DNA of 64,000 bases from Lederbergia citrea. GTDB lineage: Bacteria; Bacillota; Bacilli; Bacillales; Bacillaceae_C. Both the position numbers and the translations under genes were made by a program. The notes beneath the pieces are model-generated. The model made no database searches and was not told the origin of the DNA. It saw only the letters and a list, made by a program, of their open reading frames with translations. The stretch lies in NCBI RefSeq assembly GCF_018343525.1, contig NZ_JAGYPH010000003.1, positions 63,486 through 127,485 on the forward strand, in the 5' to 3' direction. Positions 33,875 to 43,099 of this stretch are shown in pieces; positions within the stretch are counted from its first letter, which is position 1, and each line of letters starts with the position of its first letter.

Positions 33875-36192
33875 CTGACATCCCCCTCCTTTGTCCTCCA
33901 TAAAAGCTCGGGAATAAGCGGCAGATGATTTAATTGAACACCCAATGCGGTAGATAAGCAGTTTCCTAGAGCTGCAGGCATGCCAATCAATCCATGTTCT
34001 CCAACACCTCTTGCTCCATATGGAGCACTCAAGTGCGGAGTTTCAACAAACTCGATAATATACTCAGGCTGCTCTCCATAACGAAGGGGGCGATAAGTTC
34101 TGAGCTGAGGATTCAACACCCTTCCATAGCTGTCAAATACAAAGGTCTCTCTTCCTCCAAAGGCAATTCCCATACTCATGGCTCCCATTACTTGACCCCT
34201 TGCGGCTTTTTCATTTAACACTCGCCCGATATCAATGACGGAAAAGGCTTTCGTAATTCGATACGTATAATCTCTTGTATCGATTTCAACTTCAATTCCT
34301 TGAGCACCGACAGTCCATTCAGGCCCTGGATTCCCTTCTCCTGTTTCCGGATTAAAATATTGTAGACGAGTTGAAGTATGATTTCCGCTTGCAATGATCT
34401 GACCACCAATTGTATTGCCATTCGGGAACTTAAAGCCATAAGCTAAGTCTTTGATTTCAATGTTTATTTTCGGATTGTCGACTGAATAAACTTTTTCCTG
34501 CCCAACCTCTAAGTCCTCAGTCGGAATTCTTAAAAAACATGAAGCTAAGTCTTTTAACTTTCGAATGGCTTCATCGGCTGCCTGCAGCACTGCTTTTCCC
34601 GCCATAAAAGTTCCTCGACTTCCTACCGTTTTCCAATGTTCAGGCGTTGTTTGTGTATCTACGAGCATTTTCACATGGACTTTGTTAATGTCCATTTTCA
34701 TCCGTTCTGCCAAGATTTGACCCAATACCGTTTTTGTTCCTGTCCCAATTTCAACGACTCCTGACATCAAATTAATGCTTCCATCTGGGTTAAACGTTAA
34801 AATAACTCCGGAAGTTGCATCTGTGTCAAAGGTTGACGTTTTCCAAATAGAGCTAATACCCTTTGCCCTTACCTTCCCGTCAGCAATTTCTATTCTTTGT
34901 CCCTCTTCCCAATTCATTAAATCCTTTAATCTATCAAGACATTTTGGTAAATTCCCAACTGTACTCGATGTGAGTAAAACTTGAGTAGGTGTCGTATCCC
35001 CTGGAAGAATCGCATTTTTATAACGAAGTTCTAGTGGATCCATTTGTAACTTTTCAGCGAGCATGTCCATCGTTCGCTCAAAGGCAAATAAGACTTCTGA
35101 ATGACTAAAACCCCTATAAGCACTTGCATATGAATGATTTGTATACATGCAGTATGAGTCACACCATATATTTTCAATCCGATAAGGGCCTGTACAATCT
35201 ACTGCTCCAGCACGACTAATATTGACTGATTTATCCGAGTAAGCACCTCCATCAAATAAATATAGAAGTTCAGCCGCCTTAATAATCCCGTCTTTTGTTG
35301 AACCAATTTTAAGCTTAGCGTCCAGACCGATATGAACGGGAGATGTGATCATATCTTCCTCTCTCGAATTTAAAAGTTTTACCCGTTTTCCACCAACTGC
35401 TTTTGATGCTAAAAATGCAATGACCTCTAATTGAACAGCTGCTTTTCCTCCAAAGGCTCCCCCAACCAATGGAGTCTTTACGATCACTTTGCCTGGTTCA
35501 ATGCCAAAGTACCAATTCATTAGCTTCTTAACGGCAAATGGTGCCTGAGAGGATGTAGTAATATAAATAAATCCATCAGGGCGAATTTCCACTATCGCAC
35601 ATCTTGTTTCCATCGCAGCATGATCTGAAATGTTGAACGATAAATTTGATTCCACAATCACATCACTTTCTGTAAAACCTGTTTCTATATTCCCCTTTCT
35701 TATTTTCGTCAAGTTTGCAACGTTTGTATTGGGTATAGGATATACTCGATCCATCTTTTCATAGCTTTCAATATGTTCATGAACGAGAGGTGAATCTTTA
35801 CTAAATGCTTCACGAGGGGAGTTTACAACTGGAAGGAGTTCATATGAAACTTTTATTGCAGCTACCGCCTTGATTGCGATGAACGGGGTTTCTGCAACAA
35901 CTACTGCAATTGGTTCACCGTGGTATCTAACTCTTTTATATGCAATCGGAGACCTGTCTTTTATTACCTCGCCTACTAATGGGAAACGTTCATCCCCCAA
36001 TATCGCCTTCACACCGGAAATTTTCCAAGCTTCGGAAAAATCAATGGACGTTATATTCGCATGAGCAAATGGACTTATGAGCATTTTAGCGTGTAATGTT
36101 CCCGTTTCTTGAAAGTCATTCGTATATTTAGCGACACCTGTTACTTTATCTGCAGCTTCCTTCCTAATTACACTTTTCCCAATATAAGTCAT
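33871..36192 (-). CDS. Molybdenum hydroxylase large subunit (xanthine dehydrogenase family)
   Basis: A 773-residue molybdopterin subunit. Typical motifs are GVAKYTNDF at the start, VGGAFGGK (Mo-site loop), ASAYRGFSHSEV, VGSRGTFMAGKA and GARGVGEHGLIG with the catalytic glutamate near the C-terminus. The enzyme hydroxylates an N-heterocycle or oxidises an aldehyde with water. Sequence alone does not settle between purine, nicotinate and aldehyde. No purine-catabolism gene is nearby, while sugar and sugar-acid genes are abundant, so an aldehyde or aromatic substrate is just as possible. First gene of its operon. Confidence 0.9.
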   Translation of the reverse strand: MTYIGKSVIRKEAADKVTGVAKYTNDFQETGTLHAKMLISPFAHANITSIDFSEAWKISGVKAILGDERFPLVGEVIKDRSPIAYKRVRYHGEPIAVVVAETPFIAIKAVAAIKVSYELLPVVNSPREAFSKDSPLVHEHIESYEKMDRVYPIPNTNVANLTKIRKGNIETGFTESDVIVESNLSFNISDHAAMETRCAIVEIRPDGFIYITTSSQAPFAVKKLMNWYFGIEPGKVIVKTPLVGGAFGGKAAVQLEVIAFLASKAVGGKRVKLLNSREEDMITSPVHIGLDAKLKIGSTKDGIIKAAELLYLFDGGAYSDKSVNISRAGAVDCTGPYRIENIWCDSYCMYTNHSYASAYRGFSHSEVLFAFERTMDMLAEKLQMDPLELRYKNAILPGDTTPTQVLLTSSTVGNLPKCLDRLKDLMNWEEGQRIEIADGKVRAKGISSIWKTSTFDTDATSGVILTFNPDGSINLMSGVVEIGTGTKTVLGQILAERMKMDINKVHVKMLVDTQTTPEHWKTVGSRGTFMAGKAVLQAADEAIRKLKDLASCFLRIPTEDLEVGQEKVYSVDNPKINIEIKDLAYGFKFPNGNTIGGQIIASGNHTSTRLQYFNPETGEGNPGPEWTVGAQGIEVEIDTRDYTYRITKAFSVIDIGRVLNEKAARGQVMGAMSMGIAFGGRETFVFDSYGRVLNPQLRTYRPLRYGEQPEYIIEFVETPHLSAPYGARGVGEHGLIGMPAALGNCLSTALGVQLNHLPLIPELLWRTKEGDVR

Positions 36193-36260
36193 TTCCCCCG
36201 CCCCTTTTTAAACCGCCACTATCATCATACATATTCACATTGCCAAAAAATTATGAACCA

Positions 36261-36291
36261 AAAGTGCCTGTCACTCCCCGACTTTTGTCGA
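36261..36291. repeat. Dispersed element (copy 5), core inverted
   Basis: AAAGTGCCTGTCACTCCCCG then ACTTTTGTCGA. Core orientation as in copy 2. It is upstream of the VOC-fnr promoter. Confidence 0.78.
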
Positions 36292-36371
36292 ATTTTAACT
36301 CTGACGGTTAGTACCGGGTTGAAAAAATTGCTTTGGATGGCATATCCGTAAACAAAAGGAATACTTTGTAG

Positions 36372-36380
36372 TGTTATAAT
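36372..36380 (+). promoter_or_regulatory. Extended -10 promoter of the VOC-fnr operon
   Basis: TGTTATAAT, a perfect TATAAT with the TGN extension; no good -35 hexamer is present. Confidence 0.6.
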
Positions 36381-36448
36381 AGAAGGAACAATATTAAGAA
36401 TAGTGTCTTATACAAGTTTTCCACTCTAACATGCGCTGAGGTGATGTC

Positions 36449-37117
36449 ATGTTTAAATCTGTTTTACTTTATACGAATCAGTTAAAATCGTTACGACGAT
36501 TTTATGGAAATGTGATGGAGCTTCATATTACGGAAGCTAGCGAAGAACAATTTACTGTGAAAATCGGGGACTCCTTTATCATATTTAAACAATCGGCATG
36601 GCCTGCTTTTTACCACTTCGCAATCAACATTCCGGGCAATCAATTCTCAATGATGAAGTATTGGATGCAGGATCGGCTCACTCTGAACCGTGAGAGTGGA
36701 GTGGATGAAGTATATTTCCAAAGTTTTGACGCGGATTCCATGTATTTCGAAGATCCTGCAGGTAATGTCGTAGAATTGATTGGCCGCAGAAAGCGCGACC
36801 TTTTCGGAAATTTGACAGCGTCATCTTTCCTCAGTTTAAGTGAAATCAGCATTACAACCCCATTTGTTGCGAATGTGGGGGATGAACTGCAAGATATCGG
36901 GATTCCATTGCATTGGGGAACAACTGTTAATCCGGAAGAATTAAACTTCCTTGGGAAAGGCGACACTTATATTGTCCTCGTTCCGCCGGGGAGAAGATGG
37001 TATTTTTCGAAAAAGACGAGCGAGGTACATCCCCTTACTATCACATTGTTGGACGGACGATTGATTTCTGTGGATGAAGAAGGGAAAATTTCTCTTTCTA
37101 AAGGAAAGGAGATATGA
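36449..37117 (+). CDS. VOC (glyoxalase/dioxygenase fold) protein
   Basis: A 222-residue vicinal-oxygen-chelate protein with two half-modules. The first has LLYTNQLKSLRRFYGNVMEL and YFEDPAGNVVELIGRR, the form found in catechol-dioxygenase-like and glyoxalase-like Bacillus proteins; the second is degenerate. Metal ligands may be His in FYHFAIN and Glu in VVELI. GAGGTG precedes the ATG (CTGAGGTGATGTCATG). Its stop overlaps the fnr start by 4 nt, so the two are translated together. That coupling is unusual; the substrate is unknown. Confidence 0.82.
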   Translation: MFKSVLLYTNQLKSLRRFYGNVMELHITEASEEQFTVKIGDSFIIFKQSAWPAFYHFAINIPGNQFSMMKYWMQDRLTLNRESGVDEVYFQSFDADSMYFEDPAGNVVELIGRRKRDLFGNLTASSFLSLSEISITTPFVANVGDELQDIGIPLHWGTTVNPEELNFLGKGDTYIVLVPPGRRWYFSKKTSEVHPLTITLLDGRLISVDEEGKISLSKGKEI

Positions 37118-37830
37118 AAAAAGGTGGGATTCTCGTGAATGAAAAAATAGATGATTATAGCGCCGATTTAAAGGGTCTTCTTTCGATTGCTCATAACGAA
37201 ATAGAATTGAAAAAAGATACATACTTGTTTCAAGAAGGTGACAAGGCAGATGATATCTATTTTATCCATTCAGGGAAGGTTCGTATCGGAAAATTAACAC
37301 CCGATGGTCGTGAGCTAACGTTCCGGATTTGCAGTGAAGAAGATTTCATCGGCGAGATTACCCTTTTTTGTGCGCCTTCGACATATACGGTTCATGCAAA
37401 AGTCCTTGAAGACGGTGTATGTGCAAAAATTAAGAAAGAAGATCTTGAGGAAAACCTTCTTCTTAATCCAGGTCTCAATATTGAATTTATGAAAAGGATG
37501 GGTATTCATCATCAGAAAAGCCAGTCAAAATTCCGTGATCTCCTTTTACATGGAAAAAAAGGTGCCCTATATTCTACTTTAATCCGAATGACTAATAGTT
37601 TCGGAGTGAACAAGGAAGATAGTATTCTTATCGATCTATCGCTCACGAACCAGGAACTCGCCAACTTTTGTGGCATGAGCCGAGAAGTTGTGAACCGGAT
37701 GTTAGGTGCTTTGAAAAAAGACCGAATTATATCGGTGTCAGACGGAAAAATTTTAATCCACGATTTGCAATTTTTAAAGAAAGAAATCCACTGTGAAAAT
37801 TGTCCAATTGAAATTTGCAATATCGACTGA
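37114..37830 (+). CDS. fnr: Fnr, oxygen-responsive Crp-family regulator
   Basis: A 238-residue Crp/Fnr regulator. Residues 20-130 are the cNMP-binding-like barrel; residues 140-225 include SKFRDLLLHGKKGALYSTLIR and the helix-turn-helix LTNQELANFCGMSREVVNRML. The C-terminus CENCPIEICNID gives Cys227, Cys230 and Cys235, the cluster site of B. subtilis Fnr, whose fourth ligand is an aspartate (Asp142 here is the likely equivalent). It should activate anaerobic genes when the [4Fe-4S] cluster is intact. No narK or nar operon adjoins it; instead a ba3 oxidase operon with an FNR box follows. Confidence 0.94.
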   Translation: MKKGGILVNEKIDDYSADLKGLLSIAHNEIELKKDTYLFQEGDKADDIYFIHSGKVRIGKLTPDGRELTFRICSEEDFIGEITLFCAPSTYTVHAKVLEDGVCAKIKKEDLEENLLLNPGLNIEFMKRMGIHHQKSQSKFRDLLLHGKKGALYSTLIRMTNSFGVNKEDSILIDLSLTNQELANFCGMSREVVNRMLGALKKDRIISVSDGKILIHDLQFLKKEIHCENCPIEICNID

Positions 37831-37852
37831 AATGGCGCGGGTATTTCAGTAC

Positions 37853-38029
37853 GAGTGGCTCGTATTTCAGCGCGAGTGGCTCGAATACGGGCGTGAGTGG
37901 CTTGCATTTTGCACGAGTGGCTCGAATCAGGACGTGAGTCGCTCGTATTTCAGCACGAGTGGCTCGAATGCCAGCGCGAGTGGCTTGAACCTCAACACGA
38001 GTGGCTCGAATACGGACGTGAATAGCTAG
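37853..38029. repeat. 21-bp tandem array, GAGTGGCTCG motif (array 2)
   Basis: Units start at 37853, 37874, 37895, 37915, 37936, 37957, 37978, 37999 and 38020 (the last degenerate), a 21-bp period with one 20-bp step. GAGTGGCTCG is the reverse complement of the motif of array 1 at 20297. It begins 22 nt after the fnr stop. No gene is supported in 37831-38199. Confidence 0.9.
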
Positions 38030-38124
38030 CAAAATCCAATATTCCCTACCAAAAAGTGATCTGCATCATGCGGATCATTTTTTTATGTCTAAATTTCGAA
38101 ATCACTATGAAAAAAAGCTGGAGA

Positions 38125-38140
38125 TGTGACTTTTATCACT
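38125..38140. promoter_or_regulatory. FNR box upstream of ba3 oxidase operon
   Basis: TGTGACTTTTATCACT fits TGTGA-N6-TCACA with one mismatch at the last base. A TACGAT -10-like hexamer at 38162-38167 would place the start point near 38174, so the box is centred at about -41.5, the position of a class II activator site. Confidence 0.8.
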
Positions 38141-38199
38141 GAGCGGATGGAGAGAAGGAAGTACGATTTAAGCATCATCAATCTTGTTGGAGGGTGCTT

Positions 38200-38325
38200 A
38201 TGATGAGCAAAAAAAGCCATGATTCAGAGCCGAACTTGAAAGGTACGCTGATCAGTGTGTTTGCAGTAGGAATCATTATTGTTGTGATGTGGTTTGCGGT
38301 ATACGGTCTATATGTTGCGAGATAA
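38200..38325 (+). CDS. Cytochrome c oxidase subunit IIa-type small protein
   Basis: A 41-residue protein (MMSKKSHDSEPNLKGTL, then one hydrophobic helix, VFAVGIIIVVMWFAVYGLY, and VAR). A single-helix peptide before subunit II is the layout of ba3-type oxidases, where subunit IIa replaces the missing first helix of subunit II. GGAGGG precedes the double ATG; the second ATG (38203) is an equal choice. It is the first gene of the operon. Confidence 0.85.
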   Translation: MMSKKSHDSEPNLKGTLISVFAVGIIIVVMWFAVYGLYVAR

Positions 38326-38345
38326 AAGGAAAAGTGGGTGAGGAT

Positions 38346-38819
38346 ATGCATTGGCATAAGTACGAAAAAATCTGGTTGGTTTTCGGTATTTTATCGTTAG
38401 TCGTATTTTTAAGCATCGTTGGAGTAACCGCCTTCTCTCACGGCCATACCCCAGCGGGCGGAATGGACACGATTGACCCGGAAAAGGTGAATGAAACGGC
38501 ACCGTTTGACAATCCAGGTGTTATACAAATCGATGATAATACGTATGAAGTTGTCATTGTCAGTATGGCTTTCGGATACAAACCGAATCAAATTAAGGTT
38601 CCAGTAGGAAAAGAGATTATTTTTACGCTTACAAGCACGGACGTTGTCCACAGTTTCACAATTGATGATACGAAAGTAAACATGATGGCTGTTCCAGGAA
38701 GGATTACACATAAAAGCTATACATTTACGAAACCCGGGAAGTATTTAGTTCTTTGTAACGAGTATTGCGGAGCGGGACACCACTTTATGCAAACAGAAAT
38801 AGAGGTGTATGAACCATGA
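38346..38819 (+). CDS. Cytochrome c oxidase subunit II (ba3 type, CuA)
   Basis: A 157-residue subunit with one N-terminal helix (IWLVFGILSLVVFLSIVGVTAF) and an extracellular cupredoxin domain. CuA ligands are in DVVHSF (His) and CNEYCGAGHHFMQ (two Cys, His, Met). The single helix and short length are typical of the B-type/ba3 family. ATG 38346 has GGTGAGG nearby; the frame opens at 38289 inside the preceding gene. Its stop overlaps the start of subunit I by 4 nt. Confidence 0.93.
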   Translation: MHWHKYEKIWLVFGILSLVVFLSIVGVTAFSHGHTPAGGMDTIDPEKVNETAPFDNPGVIQIDDNTYEVVIVSMAFGYKPNQIKVPVGKEIIFTLTSTDVVHSFTIDDTKVNMMAVPGRITHKSYTFTKPGKYLVLCNEYCGAGHHFMQTEIEVYEP

Positions 38820-40465
38820 TTGGTATACAGGATCGGAAGCTCGTATTATGGAATATCGGTGTTGCTTATATAGCGTTTTTAATTGGGACATTTTGTGGAT
38901 TGCTCCAAGTTTTCATCCGTAATGATGCCTTAGATTTGCCTGCATGGCTTGATTATTATCAAATTTTAACTGCACATGGAGTGTTGCTTGCCCTTATTTA
39001 TACGACATTTTTCATTTTCGCCTTCTTTATTGCAGGAATGAGTAAAACATTAGGAAACTTCGGACCGAAAGTAAGTCTGTTCGCATGGCTTGGGTTCATC
39101 GTCACATTAATCGGCACGGTCCTTGCAACAATTATGATCATCTCAGGAAAAGCTTCTGTACTATATACATTTTACGCACCTCTCAAAGCAAGCGGCTGGT
39201 ATTATGTAGCACTTGCCTTAGTCGTAATCGGAACTTGGCTCAGCAGCTTTGCACTTATCGGTCATTATATCGCTTGGAAAAAACGAAATAAAGGACAATT
39301 AAGCCCACTGTTCGCCTTCATGACGATATCAACGATTATTTTATGGATCATCGCATGTCTTGGAGTCGTTACTACGGTTGTTTTTCAGTATATCCCATGG
39401 GCATTCGGGTGGGTTGATACGATTAACGTTGAACTGAGCCGGTCTTTGTTCTGGTATTTCGGCCATCCACTCGTCTATTTCTGGCTATTACCTGCTTATA
39501 TTGCCTGGTATGTAGTCATCCCAAAATTAGTTGGTACAAAAGTGTTCAGTGATTCATTAGCGCGTTTTTCATTTGTGCTATTCATTCTATTTTCAATTCC
39601 AGTCGGCTTTCACCACCAGCTAACAGAGCCTGGGATTTCAAGCTTCTGGAAATTCCTACAGGTAGTTCTGACATTCATGGTCATTGTCCCGTCACTTATG
39701 ACTGCCTTTTCCATGTTTGCCACATTTGAGATTTCTGGTAGAAAAAAAGGTGGAACAGGATTATTCGGCTGGTTCACAAAGCTTCCGTGGAAAGATGTCC
39801 GCTTCACTTCGATTTTCATTGCGATGGCTTTCTTTATCCCTGGTGGAGCAGGCGGCATCATTAATGCAAGCTTCCAGATGAATGAGCTTGTGCATAATAC
39901 TCTTTGGATTGTCGGCCATTTCCATATTACGGTCGGGGCTCCGGTTGCCATGACATTCATGGGAATCACATTCTGGCTTATCCCGTATTTGACAGGCCGA
40001 AAGTTCACGAAACAATTGCAGAAGCTGGCGTTCATTCAAGTAATTTCATGGACGATCGGGATGCTGCTTATGTCCACTTCCCAGCATATTTTAGGATTGC
40101 TCGGCGCACCAAGACGGACTGCTTATTCTGGCTATAATGGCCATCCATCTATACTGGATTGGTTTAGCGGAATTTTATCAAACCACGTCACAATGGCTGT
40201 CGGGGGAACCATTTTATTCATATCGGCGATGCTGTTACTCTATATTGTCGCAAATTTAATGTTTGTTGCACCAAAAGCAAAGCGAAAAGAAGAATTCGTG
40301 GAATTTCCAATTGCAGAAAGCGATACATCACATACACCGAAATTTTTGGAGAATTGGTGGATTTGGATCGGGGTTGCAGTCGTGCTTATTGTGATGGCAT
40401 ACGCTTTGCCGTTAAGCGATTTACTACACAATGCGCCTGGTTCTAGGGGGCATATCACTTGGTAG
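38816..40465 (+). CDS. Cytochrome c oxidase subunit I (ba3 type)
   Basis: A 549-residue haem-copper oxidase subunit with about 13 helices. Ligands seen: His in ILTAHGVLLALIY (low-spin haem), YFGHPLVYFWLLPAY (CuB His with the crosslinked Tyr), GFHHQLTEPG (CuB His pair) and GHFHITVG (haem ligands). The sequence type is the B-family found in Thermus and Bacillus, which works at low oxygen. It reduces oxygen and pumps protons. The FNR box upstream agrees with a microaerobic role. Confidence 0.95.
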   Translation: MIGIQDRKLVLWNIGVAYIAFLIGTFCGLLQVFIRNDALDLPAWLDYYQILTAHGVLLALIYTTFFIFAFFIAGMSKTLGNFGPKVSLFAWLGFIVTLIGTVLATIMIISGKASVLYTFYAPLKASGWYYVALALVVIGTWLSSFALIGHYIAWKKRNKGQLSPLFAFMTISTIILWIIACLGVVTTVVFQYIPWAFGWVDTINVELSRSLFWYFGHPLVYFWLLPAYIAWYVVIPKLVGTKVFSDSLARFSFVLFILFSIPVGFHHQLTEPGISSFWKFLQVVLTFMVIVPSLMTAFSMFATFEISGRKKGGTGLFGWFTKLPWKDVRFTSIFIAMAFFIPGGAGGIINASFQMNELVHNTLWIVGHFHITVGAPVAMTFMGITFWLIPYLTGRKFTKQLQKLAFIQVISWTIGMLLMSTSQHILGLLGAPRRTAYSGYNGHPSILDWFSGILSNHVTMAVGGTILFISAMLLLYIVANLMFVAPKAKRKEEFVEFPIAESDTSHTPKFLENWWIWIGVAVVLIVMAYALPLSDLLHNAPGSRGHITW

Positions 40466-40480
40466 GAGGAGTTGATAAAT

Positions 40481-40567
40481 ATGTTTTTAGCCGTTTTTGC
40501 CATGATGATTGTCTTTACGACTATGATGGTGATTTCAGTGGAAATTAATACTGTTGAGGAGGAATGA
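40481..40567 (+). CDS. 28-residue membrane peptide at the end of the ba3 operon
   Basis: MFLAVFAMMIVFTTMMVISV then EINTVEEE. It is one hydrophobic helix with an acidic tail. TAGGAGGAG lies 8 nt before the ATG, and the frame sits 15 nt after subunit I and just before the terminator, so it is well placed for translation. I do not recognise a family. It may be an accessory subunit or stabiliser of the oxidase (inference). Confidence 0.68.
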   Translation: MFLAVFAMMIVFTTMMVISVEINTVEEE

Positions 40568-40573
40568 TTAGGA

Positions 40574-40608
40574 AGCGTGAACCGATGGATGGGGTTCACG
40601 CTTTTTTT
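40574..40608 (+). terminator. Terminator of the ba3 oxidase operon
   Basis: GCGTGAACC and GGTTCACGC flank a nine-base loop and are followed by seven T. Confidence 0.93.
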
Positions 40609-40682
40609 ATGGGTATCCTAACGTATTTTGCTATTGCGATAGGGTATTATTTTTCATTTTATATGAAACTCACTTTTCCCGT

Positions 40683-41378
40683 TTATCTCTGACCGTAATA
40701 CGCTTTCGACCCATGTTTGCGCAAATAGTGCTTGTCTAAAAGAAACTGATCCATCGCACTTACATGTTGATTCAGTTGCACAGTATGAAAAGCCATTTTC
40801 GCTACCTCATCAAGCACAACTGCATTATGAACAGCTTCATCCGCATCTTTCCCCCAGCAAAACGGTGCATGTCCCGCTACAAGTACACCTGGCATTGCAG
40901 CTGGATCAAGGTCTAGGTTTTTAAAAGTTTCGATGATGACATTGCCGGTTTCTAGTTCATAAGCATCTTGAATTTCTTGCTTTGTAAGTGGACGTGTTAC
41001 TGGGATTTCTCCATAATAATAATCTGCATGCGTCGTCCCAAGAGCTGGAATTGGTCTTTGAGCCTGAGCCCAACTCGTTGCCCATGGTGAATGCGTATGG
41101 ACAACCCCTCCAATCTCACTGAATGCTTTATAAAGAGCAAGATGTGTTGCTGTATCAGAAGAAGGACGCAGAGATCCTTCCACAATATTCCCTTCCAAAT
41201 CCACAACGACCATGTCTTCAAGTTTCAAATAATCATAGGCAACTCCACTTGGCTTAATAACTACGATTCCTAGATCACGGTCGATGCCACTCACATTTCC
41301 CCACGTAAATGTGACTAACCCATGCTCTGGCAGCTGCAAGTTAGCTTCCAATACTTTCTGCTTTAAAGATTTAAGCAT
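40683..41378 (-). CDS. araD: L-ribulose-5-phosphate 4-epimerase AraD
   Basis: A 231-residue class II aldolase-fold epimerase. Zinc ligands are His in VVHTHSPWA and AGHAPFCWG; the phosphate loop is [11 protein letters not shown] and SGVAYD. It turns L-ribulose 5-phosphate into D-xylulose 5-phosphate. ATG 41378 follows the araB stop by one base, with GGAGG inside the last araB codons; ATG 41393 lies in araB. No araA is present in the window, so L-ribulose probably comes from another isomerase or from the TIM-barrel protein at 43100. Last gene of a long minus-strand operon. Confidence 0.93.
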   Translation of the reverse strand: MLKSLKQKVLEANLQLPEHGLVTFTWGNVSGIDRDLGIVVIKPSGVAYDYLKLEDMVVVDLEGNIVEGSLRPSSDTATHLALYKAFSEIGGVVHTHSPWATSWAQAQRPIPALGTTHADYYYGEIPVTRPLTKQEIQDAYELETGNVIIETFKNLDLDPAAMPGVLVAGHAPFCWGKDADEAVHNAVVLDEVAKMAFHTVQLNQHVSAMDQFLLDKHYLRKHGSKAYYGQR

Positions 41379-41379
41379 T

Positions 41380-43065
41380 TTACCTCCACCCATTCACTAA
41401 AAGCATGTTCTTTTTAATATTTTTCAATGTTTTCATCACATTATTTTCGCCCCGGCCAAAATAGTCGTATAGCTTTTCATACTCTGCATAAAGCTGTTCA
41501 TACACCTTTGCATTATCATTGATGGGCATGTATGTATCGTCTTTCACTCTGCCCATTACTTTTGCTGCATCAGTAATGCTGTCATAACCACCACGATCTT
41601 TTCCAGCTGCCACGGCACCGAACATCGCTGAACCTAATGCCGGTGTTTGTGATGACTCTGAAATCTTAATTTCCATATTTATAACGTCTGAGTAAATTTG
41701 CATCATGAGTGAATTTTTCTCAGCGATGCCACCGCATGCATACAACTCGTTGACAGGTACACCATTATTCCGGAAAGCCTCGATAATCATCCGGGTTCCG
41801 TATGCAGTTGCTTCAATGAGAGCACGGTAAATTTCTTCCGGCTTCGTCAATAGAGTTGCCCCGATTAATACACCTGTTAAATCAGCATCGACAAGCGTTG
41901 ATCTGTTTCCATTCCACCAATCAAGTGCCAAAAGGCCGCTCTCGCCCACCTGGAGCCTGCTTGCTTTCTCCGTAAGCAGTTCATGAATATTCATATTACT
42001 TTCTTCTGCTTCCTGATAATAACTTGCAGGAACACAGTTATCGATAAACCACTCGAAATGATCTCCAACACATGATTGACCAGCTTCATAGCCCATATAT
42101 CCCGGGATGACCCCATCTTCCACCACTCCGCACATCCCAGGTACAATCTTCTCTTCTTCCCCAAGCAGCACATGACATGTTGATGTTCCCATAATCATGA
42201 GTAGTTTCCCCGGCTCAGTAATCCCGACTGCCGGTACGGATACATGCGCATCTACATTAGCAATACCAACTGCTGTACCCGGATTTAGTCCTGTCAATTC
42301 AGCAGCCTTTTCTGTAATTTCTCCAGCTTTCAAACCGATTGAAAAAATTTCATTTGTCAGTTTCTCCTCGACTACATTTTCCAGCCTTGGGTCAAGTGCT
42401 TTAAAAAACTCCTTCGAAGGATACCCATCTTGTTTATGCCAAATTGCTTTATATCCTGCTGTACAACTGCTTCTTCTAATTTCACCTGTCAGCTGTGAAG
42501 TGACCCAATCCGTTGCCTCTACAATTTGGTCTGCTGCTTCATAAATCTCAGGTGCTTCATTCAAAATTTGCCATACTTTCGGAATCATCCACTCCGAAGA
42601 TATTTTTCCTCCGTACCGCTTGAGGAAGTCTTCTCCACGTTCCTCAGCGATTTCATTTAATCTATTTGCTTCATCTTGCGCGGCATGGTGCTTCCAAAGT
42701 TTCACATAGCTATGTGGATGATTGGAGAATTGATCCATCATACAAAGCGGAGTACCATCATCTTTAATTGGAAGCACAGTACAAGCCGTAAAGTCGATTG
42801 CCACACCAATCACATCAACTGCCGACACACCTGATTCCTTTAAAACTTGTGGAATCGTAATTTGCAAAACTTCCAAATAATCATTAGGATGCTGCAACGC
42901 CCAGTCATTTTCAAGCTTTGTTTGACCATCGGGTAAAAACACATCCATAACCCCATGCGTATACTCTTTAACTGCTGTTGCCAGCTCTTTCCCAGATTCA
43001 ACCTCTACAAGCACGGCGCGGCCGGACAAACTTCCATAATCTACACCAATTGTGTATTTTCCCAT
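41380..43065 (-). CDS. araB: Ribulokinase AraB (FGGY family)
   Basis: A 561-residue sugar kinase of the AraB type, the same length as B. subtilis AraB (about 560). It opens with [17 protein letters not shown], has the family's [13 protein letters not shown] and [12 protein letters not shown] segments, and [10 protein letters not shown]. It phosphorylates L-ribulose (and D-ribulose) at C5. It follows the TIM-barrel gene by 34 nt and its last codons carry the ribosome site for araD. Strong call. Confidence 0.94.
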   Translation of the reverse strand: MGKYTIGVDYGSLSGRAVLVEVESGKELATAVKEYTHGVMDVFLPDGQTKLENDWALQHPNDYLEVLQITIPQVLKESGVSAVDVIGVAIDFTACTVLPIKDDGTPLCMMDQFSNHPHSYVKLWKHHAAQDEANRLNEIAEERGEDFLKRYGGKISSEWMIPKVWQILNEAPEIYEAADQIVEATDWVTSQLTGEIRRSSCTAGYKAIWHKQDGYPSKEFFKALDPRLENVVEEKLTNEIFSIGLKAGEITEKAAELTGLNPGTAVGIANVDAHVSVPAVGITEPGKLLMIMGTSTCHVLLGEEEKIVPGMCGVVEDGVIPGYMGYEAGQSCVGDHFEWFIDNCVPASYYQEAEESNMNIHELLTEKASRLQVGESGLLALDWWNGNRSTLVDADLTGVLIGATLLTKPEEIYRALIEATAYGTRMIIEAFRNNGVPVNELYACGGIAEKNSLMMQIYSDVINMEIKISESSQTPALGSAMFGAVAAGKDRGGYDSITDAAKVMGRVKDDTYMPINDNAKVYEQLYAEYEKLYDYFGRGENNVMKTLKNIKKNMLLVNGWR

Positions 43066-43099
43066 GTTTAATCACCTTCATAACATCAATTGTTTTTTT

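Noticed and set aside
37512..38032. Open frames on both strands through array 2 (Ile-Arg-Ala-Thr or Ser-Gly-Ser-Asn type repeats)
   Set aside because: Same reason: codons follow from the 21-bp period; no start signals, and one frame runs antisense into fnr.
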